A stretch of 58,028 nucleotides of DNA. It comes from an uncultured Oscillospiraceae bacterium (GTDB lineage: Bacteria > Bacillota > Clostridia > Oscillospirales > Oscillospiraceae). The position numbers were made by a program, and so were the translations under genes. Shown piece after piece: positions 52,513 to 58,028 of this stretch (its first letter is position 1; each line of letters opens with the position of its first letter). The stretch covers positions 1 to 58,028 of the forward strand of contig CAJTYO010000015.1 of the NCBI GenBank assembly GCA_910584045.1, read 5' to 3'. A model generated the notes under the pieces. It ran no database searches. It worked only from the letters and a program-made list of their open reading frames with translations, and was not told the origin of the DNA.

Positions 52513-53456
52513 AAAAGTGTATCCTGTCCCTGCTGCTGGTGCTGGCCCTCTCGACCGGCGCTTTTGCCATGGAGATCCCCACGGATACCGTGGTGCAGAA
52601 TCTCAATGGCAGCCAGCAGCTCATCAAGACCTACACGCTTCCCCCGGACGCCGACCCGCAGACACTGATCGAGGCTCCCTTTGAGCTGGAGGGTTACGCC
52701 TACACCTTTGCGGACATCGTGAAAAAGGAGAACCGTGTGGCGGACACGGACCGCCACACAGAAACGGTGACACTGGAAACTACCACCGATGAGCTGACCG
52801 ACATTCTGGAACAGATGGCTCCCACCATGGAATACGATGATGGTCTATACGCCGGCACCCTGGCCCTGGACCATACCAGCATCCGTACCAAAGCATCCGG
52901 CTATACCACCAAAAGCCGCAAGGTTTCTACTACCAAGACCATCGGGCCGGTGGATCGCAACGATATGTCCTATGTCCCTGCCACAGCGGTCAAGGACGGC
53001 GTGACGCTGAACCTGTCCGGTGTGGACTGGCAGGTCATTGGAACAGATGTGGCCGGTGACGCTCTGGCTCCCTGCTCCTATCAGGCGGTTGCCAGCTACT
53101 CCGGAAAGACCTACTATCAGGCTGCTACCGGATATGTCACTACGGCAAATTATGTGGGCGAGATCACCCGTGACAACGTGGAAAGCGTTACCTATCAAGT
53201 GACCTACCTGGGGAAGCTGGTCACAGCAGAGGCCGATGCCGCCGGTACCAACGGCATGGATGATCACGCCGGGGAAAGCCGCGAGCATTCGGCAAAAGTG
53301 ACCGCAGGAACAGCTTTGCCCTATATTGCCGGCGGCCTTGGCGTACTGGCCATCATCACGCTGGCTGTCATGCTCATGCGCTCCCGGAAGGAACTACGGC
53401 TGCTCCAGGGACCGGAGGACGAAATAGACAATGAAATGGAGGACGAAGGAAAATGA
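52509..53456 (+). CDS. Secreted, C-terminally membrane-anchored protein
   Basis: 315 residues from a GTG at 52509 preceded by GGAGGAGG; a longer frame from the ATG at 52488 would precede the signal peptide with an acidic stretch. There is a signal peptide (KKCILSLLLVLALSTGAFAM), an extracellular beta-rich region of about 230 residues, and a C-terminal membrane helix (YIAGGLGVLAIITLAVMLM) with an acidic cytoplasmic tail. No named domain. It precedes the sortase with a 4-base overlap and is probably part of the surface apparatus. Confidence 0.82.
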   Translation: MKKCILSLLLVLALSTGAFAMEIPTDTVVQNLNGSQQLIKTYTLPPDADPQTLIEAPFELEGYAYTFADIVKKENRVADTDRHTETVTLETTTDELTDILEQMAPTMEYDDGLYAGTLALDHTSIRTKASGYTTKSRKVSTTKTIGPVDRNDMSYVPATAVKDGVTLNLSGVDWQVIGTDVAGDALAPCSYQAVASYSGKTYYQAATGYVTTANYVGEITRDNVESVTYQVTYLGKLVTAEADAAGTNGMDDHAGESREHSAKVTAGTALPYIAGGLGVLAIITLAVMLMRSRKELRLLQGPEDEIDNEMEDEGK

Positions 53457-54253
53457 AGATCAAACAACGGGTTTGCAGCATAGTCATGGCGCTACTCATC
53501 TTCTGCGCTATGGCGGCGAATGCCATGGCGGCAGACTACTCCTTTACCACGGATGCCCCCCAGGACTACTATGGGGACACCTCCTATGAGGACATCTACG
53601 GCTCCCAGTACAACTATGGCGGGCCGAACGTGGTAGATTTTCAGATCCCGGAACTGGAGTACGGCATCCTGAGTACCACCCAGACCGGTATTATGGAGCC
53701 GTCCATCCTGCGGGGCCTCCAGCCCAGCGTGGCAACCATGGAGGGTGCTGGCAGCTATGGCATCAGCGCAGACGGTACAACTGAAATCTACGGCGGCCTG
53801 TATACCGCTTCCGTGACCAGCACGTCCCAGCAGGCCGCGATCACCAGCGTTGACGGCCTGGAACGGGAAGACGGCAGCATCGGTACATTGGAGATTCCGT
53901 CTCTGGGCATCTCCATGAAGGTTTGGGAGGGCGAAACCTCCGCAAGTATGAAAAAGGGCTTGGGGCACTACAGCTCCACGTCGGCCTGGGATGGAAACAT
54001 AGGGGTTTGTGGACACAATCGCGGAAGCAAGTACGTGATTAGCTCCATCAAGGATCTGCAGCAGGGTGACACCATCACTTATACCACGAAACTGGGGACC
54101 CGCACCTACCAGGTGGCCACTGTGGAGACTATCGACAACAACGACTGGAGCTATTTGCAGGCCACGATGGACAACCGTCTCACCATCACGACCTGTCTGG
54201 CAGATCACCCGGAGAGCCGGATCTGCGTTCAGGCAGTCGAGGTTTTGGGATAA
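53453..54253 (+). CDS. Sortase, signal-peptide-bearing
   Basis: 266 residues. After a signal peptide (about 1-26) and a spacer of some 115 residues, the sortase domain begins near IGTLEIPSLGISMKVWEG. Catalytic His188 lies in GVCGHNRG, Cys248 in TITTCLADHP and Arg256 in ESRICV. There is no C-terminal membrane helix. It should attach LPXTG-type or pilin proteins to the wall; the repeat adhesin at 55582 is the obvious candidate substrate. Confidence 0.92.
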   Translation: MKIKQRVCSIVMALLIFCAMAANAMAADYSFTTDAPQDYYGDTSYEDIYGSQYNYGGPNVVDFQIPELEYGILSTTQTGIMEPSILRGLQPSVATMEGAGSYGISADGTTEIYGGLYTASVTSTSQQAAITSVDGLEREDGSIGTLEIPSLGISMKVWEGETSASMKKGLGHYSSTSAWDGNIGVCGHNRGSKYVISSIKDLQQGDTITYTTKLGTRTYQVATVETIDNNDWSYLQATMDNRLTITTCLADHPESRICVQAVEVLG

Positions 54254-54366
54254 GAAATTTTTGTGAACACAGATCTGAAAGCGAGGTGATTTTTAGAAGG
54301 ACAAAGGAAATTAAGAACAAATGGAGGTGAAACTGTTTTATCGGCGTAGGGAAATAAAATAAACCT

Positions 54367-54395
54367 TTGACAAGACCGGTTTTCTGTATTATGGT
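54367..54395 (+). promoter_or_regulatory. Sigma-A promoter for the secreted-protein gene
   Basis: -35 TTGACA (54367-54372), 17-base spacer, -10 TATGGT (54390-54395), with TATTAT overlapping it at 54387. Confidence 0.65.
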
Positions 54396-54446
54396 GGATT
54401 CAGGAAAACTTTTTGCAGAAAGGCCGGCATTAAGCAAAGCGTTTAT

Positions 54447-54519
54447 CTGACGTTCCTATCCGGCGGCTGGGGCAGCGCGCGGCCCCGCCAGAACTAGGCG
54501 GAACAGGCTGGAATGTCAG
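54447..54519 (+). ncRNA. Stem-enclosed structured leader RNA, unknown class
   Basis: A 10-base-pair outer stem CTGACGTTCC (54447-54456) with GGAATGTCAG (54510-54519, one G-U pair) encloses two competing GC-rich hairpins: GGGGC...GCCCC (54469-54486) extended by GGCGG/CCGCC, and CCGCC-AGAACTA-GGCGG (54485-54501). The shared CCGCC segment can pair either way, a layout typical of regulatory RNA. No known riboswitch class is recognised. Confidence 0.5.
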
Positions 54520-54592
54520 CGGGTGTGGTTTTCTTCTGTGCAGTCTGCAAAAGGTTCAGGACAAGTGCATCGGAATAGAAATGGAGGAAATT

Positions 54593-55462
54593 ATGAAGCG
54601 GATCAAAGAAACCGTCCTGATCGCGGCAGGCGTATTGGCGGGACTGCTTCTCAGCAGCCCGGCATCCAGCGCGATGGCCAGTCTCATGGCCGCACCCAGC
54701 AGCCAGACCTTCTATCTGAATAACCAGCGTGTCAATCTGGAAGCATACGAGATCAACGGAAGCAACTACGTCAGGCTCCGGGACATCGGACAGGCAGTGG
54801 GCTTCGGCGTTACCTATGATGCCGCCGCCAACAGCGTCCGTATTGAACCGGATAAGCCCTACACGGAGGAGGTGAAGCCCCCCGCAGCATCCCAGGCAAA
54901 CCCTGACGCACTCAGCACCAATGCGGATGGTTCTATCAATGTCCCGCAGGATGGCAGCCAGTACATCCCGCAGGAAGGAGACGTCATTCGTTGTGATGAC
55001 GGGACCAATTATACCATTACGGACGTAAGCCTGTATGACAAGAGTTACTTCGCGGACGGCCCGGTAGGCCCCCTGCCGGAAGCCACCTGCGACTGGAGCC
55101 AGTTCGACCAGCCTGAGCTACCCAAAGCGGAAGTTCGGCACTATTCCCAACAAACCGGAGATTACATCTTCATCCGCAACCTGTATGAGACACGCCGGAT
55201 GCTCTACAGTCTCTACAACGCCATGGGCGAGGATGAGTGGATCATGCAGAGCGGCAGCCCGCGAATGCGGGGAGATGGAACCCCCTGGGTCCACATCCAT
55301 CTGACACTGCCGACAGATATGGAAACTGCCCCCTTCTGGCCCTGGCGGGAAGAGGCCGTACCGGAAGTACTCCACTCTTGCCCAGGCGGAGATTATTATC
55401 TGGAGGTATGGGACGTATTCAAAAACGGCAAGTTTATTCGAACGGAATATCATCTGCGCTGA
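54593..55462 (+). CDS. Secreted protein with copper-amine-oxidase-N-like domain
   Basis: 289 residues from the ATG at 54593, 5 bases after GGAGG. A signal peptide (IKETVLIAAGVLAGLLLSSP, cut near residue 27-32) is followed by a stalk-type domain, FYLNNQRVNLEAYEINGSNYVRLRDIG in parts and GVTYDAAANSVRIE, common in Firmicutes surface proteins. The C-terminal 130 residues (YIFIRNLYETRRMLYSLYNA; HIHLTLPTDMETAPFWPW) are unrecognised. It ends at two hairpins before the adhesin gene. Confidence 0.85.
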   Translation: MKRIKETVLIAAGVLAGLLLSSPASSAMASLMAAPSSQTFYLNNQRVNLEAYEINGSNYVRLRDIGQAVGFGVTYDAAANSVRIEPDKPYTEEVKPPAASQANPDALSTNADGSINVPQDGSQYIPQEGDVIRCDDGTNYTITDVSLYDKSYFADGPVGPLPEATCDWSQFDQPELPKAEVRHYSQQTGDYIFIRNLYETRRMLYSLYNAMGEDEWIMQSGSPRMRGDGTPWVHIHLTLPTDMETAPFWPWREEAVPEVLHSCPGGDYYLEVWDVFKNGKFIRTEYHLR

Positions 55463-55481
55463 AATAAAGCGTATAACATGG

Positions 55482-55507
55482 GGCGGTGTGTCAGCGGACG
55501 CACCGCC
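55482..55507 (+). repeat. Hairpin after the secreted-protein gene
   Basis: GGCGGTGTGTC pairs with GACGCACCGCC (one G-U) around a 4-base loop, 20 bases after the stop. Confidence 0.6.
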
Positions 55508-55520
55508 TCTCCCATTGGTG

Positions 55521-55554
55521 AAAAGCGTGTATTCTATACAGAATAGGCGCTTTT
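55521..55554 (+). terminator. Terminator before the adhesin gene
   Basis: AAAAGCG-TG-TATTCT, loop ATAC, AGAATA-GG-CGCTTTT: a two-part 13-base-pair stem with small internal bulge and a T-run, placed before the adhesin's ribosome site. Confidence 0.75.
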
Positions 55555-55581
55555 CTTGTCAAAATTTCAAGGAGGACCTTT

Positions 55582-58028
55582 ATGAAACGAAAAATCCTGG
55601 CTCTGCTCCTGGTGCTGGTGACAGTGCTTGGAATGCTCCCTGCTCCTGCCCTGGCAGCTTCCAGTGAGGAGGATGCCTTAGGCGAGATCGACATCTATTC
55701 GGACGGTACGGCCCTTGATTACCTGTCTATCAATGGCGCGGCCCGATCCCAAAAGTATACATACTACAATTTTACTGACAAAGATGGCAAGAACAACGAA
55801 ATACCATGCTATTGCATTAACCCGAACACGGCAGGTGTCCCGCAGACGGTTCCCGCTGGCACCGGCATTGAGTATCTGGCCAATCAAAAATGTACGGATA
55901 CCAAGGTGCTGGGCATCGTGGCCAGCGGCTATCCCCATGTACCGTTGGACAAGCTGGGGCTGAACAGCAAGTATGAAGCTTACTACGCCACCAAGATGGC
56001 GCTGTGGTGCCACCTGCTGTCCAACTGGAGCGTCTATGACCTGAAGGTCAACCCTGGCTGCTCCGACCAGGCGGCGGCCCAGCGGGTGCTGAAGGCCGCG
56101 AAAGACATCTACCAGACGGGTATGTACTGGACCAAGCCCCTCACCCCCAAGCTGACTGCTACCCCTGACCAGCCCAATCCCTATCCCGTCACCATTGACG
56201 GTAAAGGGTACATGCAGCAGGTCTATCAGGTGGTGAGCGAAACCTGGGTTGACGGCGGCTGGGTCCATGTTAAGTTTACCGATTCGTCCTCTATCCCCAC
56301 TGGTACCCGGATCATTGACAAGGATGGAAATGACTGTACCCAAATCAGCTGCATGGAGAGTACCGGCAATGGTTTTGCCGGTCAGTTCACTATCCTGATC
56401 CCCCAGGAGTCTATGGACGAGGGCGACGGCAGTGTCCAGGTGGAGGTTTCCGGCGTGGGCCACAACTACGCTATCTTTTATGCCACCTGTGCGGAAACGG
56501 ATAAGTACGGCAATCTCCAGAAGTACATGGCCGACACCGATCCCCGGCATCCCATCAAGGTGGATGTCATCGCCAACTACAGTAAGAATCCCCCTCCCCC
56601 GGACGATCCCCCGCCTGAAAATCCTCCGCCTGAGATTCCCCCTTCGGGCGATCTCCTAATTATCAAGCGGGACGCCGGAACGCTGGATCTGCTGGACGGA
56701 GCCATCTTCGAGGTCGTTGGCCCCAACGGCGACACCATCGGCTCCTTCTCTTCTGTGGGCGGCGAGGTTTCTGTTCCCAATCTGGAGCCCGGTAACTACA
56801 CGGTCTACGAGCGGGTACCGCCCAGAAATTATCTTCTCAGTGATGAGCCCGCCCGAAACGTGACGGTAAAAACAGGTGAAACCGCCACCCTCACCTATGA
56901 CAACGAGCCCTTCGGCAGCCTGCGGATCGAGAAGGTCAGCGACACAGGCGACAAGCTGCCGGACGTGACCATCCAGATCAAGCACATCAAATCCGGCAGG
57001 ACTTACAGCGGCAAGACCGAGGATACCGGCGCTATTGAGTTCACGGAGCTGAAGCCCGGCGCATACGAGGTGCGCGAGATCGCCGGCATCAAAGGCTGGC
57101 AGCTGGACCCGGACAGCGTTAAGACTGTTACCGTAGTCACCGGCGAAACTTCCACGGTTACATTCGTCAACAAGGAGCTTCCCGGCCTGCGGATCATCAA
57201 GTACGACAGCAGCAGCAAAGAAGTGCTGTCCGGCGTTACCTTCGAGATCTGGCGGGATGGTGAATCCCTGGGCAGCTTTGAGACTGGCGAGCTGGGCGAG
57301 ATACTGCTCACCGACCTGACCCCCGGCACCTATTTGGTGCAGGAAAAGTTTGTGGATGATGAGCATGTGATCGACAGTACCCCCCAGCAGGTAGAGCTTC
57401 GCGCCGGGGATGGGATCAAGCAGCTCGTCTTCTACAATGACAAGAAGCCCGGCATGAAGCTGGTCAAGGTGGATGCCAGCGACCCATCCAAGGTTATTCC
57501 CAACGCCAAGTTTGAGATCAAATCCGTGGACGGCAGCTTTGGCCCGGAGGAATACATCACGGATGAACACGGCGAGATCGACTTGAGCAAGCTGCCGCTG
57601 GGCGCGTACGTGGTGACGGAAATCTCCTGCCCTGGCTACATCATCGATGAAGCCCAGCGGATCATCCAGCTGGACGGAAATGAGACGGCGAAATTTGTGT
57701 TCACCAACCACATCAAGCCGTCCCTGCGGCTCATCAAGAAAAGCTCGGATGGTTCGCCCCTGGGCGGCGTACATTTCCGTATCGCCAAGATTGAGGACGG
57801 AACCCGGTATCTGGACCGCATCACCAACGACCAGGGCGAGATTTTGATTTCCGACTTGGAGCCGGGTGTGTATTCTGTGCGTGAAACCGCCACGACCTCC
57901 AATCACATCATCGACATTCGGGAGTACCACGTGGAGCTGTTCCCCGGCAAGACTTCCGAGATCACCATTGAGAACCAGAAGCGGCCCAATCTCATCGTTT
58001 ACAAGCACGATGCCGATACCGGCGAACC
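55582..58028 (+). CDS. Thioester-domain-like, Cna-B repeat surface adhesin (partial)
   Basis: The gene opens with ATG after CAAGGAGG and runs off the window after 815 codons. A signal peptide (ILALLLVLVTVLGMLPAPAL) is followed by a TED/TQXA-like domain with Cys78 in PCYCINP. A second conserved segment (YYATKMALWC) has Lys138 where the thioester Gln is usual. After a proline-rich hinge (about 340-355) come five complete Cna-B/SpaA repeats and the start of a sixth, each with a YxVxE-type E-box (YTVYE, YEVRE, YLVQE, YVVTE, YSVRE). The repeats should form isopeptide bonds. A wall-sorting signal would be further downstream. The sortase at 53453 is its likely partner. Confidence 0.9.
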   Translation, partial: MKRKILALLLVLVTVLGMLPAPALAASSEEDALGEIDIYSDGTALDYLSINGAARSQKYTYYNFTDKDGKNNEIPCYCINPNTAGVPQTVPAGTGIEYLANQKCTDTKVLGIVASGYPHVPLDKLGLNSKYEAYYATKMALWCHLLSNWSVYDLKVNPGCSDQAAAQRVLKAAKDIYQTGMYWTKPLTPKLTATPDQPNPYPVTIDGKGYMQQVYQVVSETWVDGGWVHVKFTDSSSIPTGTRIIDKDGNDCTQISCMESTGNGFAGQFTILIPQESMDEGDGSVQVEVSGVGHNYAIFYATCAETDKYGNLQKYMADTDPRHPIKVDVIANYSKNPPPPDDPPPENPPPEIPPSGDLLIIKRDAGTLDLLDGAIFEVVGPNGDTIGSFSSVGGEVSVPNLEPGNYTVYERVPPRNYLLSDEPARNVTVKTGETATLTYDNEPFGSLRIEKVSDTGDKLPDVTIQIKHIKSGRTYSGKTEDTGAIEFTELKPGAYEVREIAGIKGWQLDPDSVKTVTVVTGETSTVTFVNKELPGLRIIKYDSSSKEVLSGVTFEIWRDGESLGSFETGELGEILLTDLTPGTYLVQEKFVDDEHVIDSTPQQVELRAGDGIKQLVFYNDKKPGMKLVKVDASDPSKVIPNAKFEIKSVDGSFGPEEYITDEHGEIDLSKLPLGAYVVTEISCPGYIIDEAQRIIQLDGNETAKFVFTNHIKPSLRLIKKSSDGSPLGGVHFRIAKIEDGTRYLDRITNDQGEILISDLEPGVYSVRETATTSNHIIDIREYHVELFPGKTSEITIENQKRPNLIVYKHDADTGE

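Larger units (their letters stand above)
54254..54592 (+). other. Non-coding leader region with promoter and structured RNA
   Basis: 339 bases without a gene. It carries a promoter at 54367, a probable transcript start near 54402 and a long leader with a strong closed stem (54447-54519). The first 100 bases hold purine-rich ribosome-site-like sequences (GAGGTG, GGAGGTG) but no lasting frame. Confidence 0.6.

Noticed and set aside
1..58028. CRISPR array or insertion sequence
   Set aside because: No regularly spaced direct repeats and no transposase-like protein were seen in the window.

Overview
The window is a 58-kb piece of a moderately GC-rich Firmicutes chromosome, most likely a gut Oscillospiraceae/Eubacteriales member (Flavonifractor/Lawsonibacter-like; inferred from gene content and order, not from a search). 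Supporting signs are the conserved Gram-positive order yicC-remA-gmk-rpoZ-priA-def-fmt-rsmB-rlmN-prpC-prkC-rsgA, the CdaA/CdaR c-di-AMP pair, AddAB, LexA with a DinR-type box, DUF3343 and DUF5685 proteins, and strong AGGAGG ribosome binding sites. Most chromosomal genes lie on the minus strand.

Layout. 1-5.5 kb: the rpoC 3' end (+), then an M17 aminopeptidase, an HD-GYP-like protein and a hybrid histidine kinase (-). 5.6-18.7 kb: a long, tightly packed minus-strand housekeeping run from yicC down to rsgA, covering RNA decay, GMP synthesis, replication restart, N-formylmethionine metabolism, rRNA methylation, PASTA kinase/phosphatase and ribosome assembly. coaBC is missing from its usual place and a small VOC protein is inserted. 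18.9-24.7 kb: a J-domain/DUF5685 pair, an RseC-like protein, cdaA-cdaR, and a cysteine desulfurase with a DUF3343 carrier. 24.8-34 kb: carD-ispD-ispF with an AT-rich DUF3592-like gene, then addBA. 34-42.7 kb: a P-loop ATPase, rplS, rpsU, a second, large hybrid kinase, a split chromate transporter, an alpha/beta hydrolase and birA. 42.9-48.7 kb: lexA (+) with a probable SOS box, then an M18 aminopeptidase, an amino acid permease, glutaminase and an EIIC-like transporter (-).

From about 49.39 kb the character changes. A 3' half of a tRNA-Lys gene (anticodon arm to CCA), with its old terminator on the chromosomal side, marks the end of an integrated element. To its right all genes are on the plus strand: ParA, ParB, an acidic protein, a Gp49/HigB-like protein, a 29-codon membrane peptide, a membrane-anchored secreted protein, a sortase, a structured leader, a copper-amine-oxidase-N-like secreted protein and a large thioester/Cna-B repeat adhesin that runs off the end. 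This looks like the maintenance and cell-surface end of an integrative conjugative element. Conjugation and integrase genes are not in the window, so ICE is an inference.

The most interesting unexplained signals are the chain of four 4-base gene overlaps at 51.6-54.3 kb, with a microprotein inside it; the ~73-base stem-enclosed RNA at 54447-54519; two related palindromes inside parB; the adhesin's Lys where the thioester Gln is expected; and a dispersed 14-base repeat. Many sigma-A promoters with 16-17 base spacing can be read directly and are listed.
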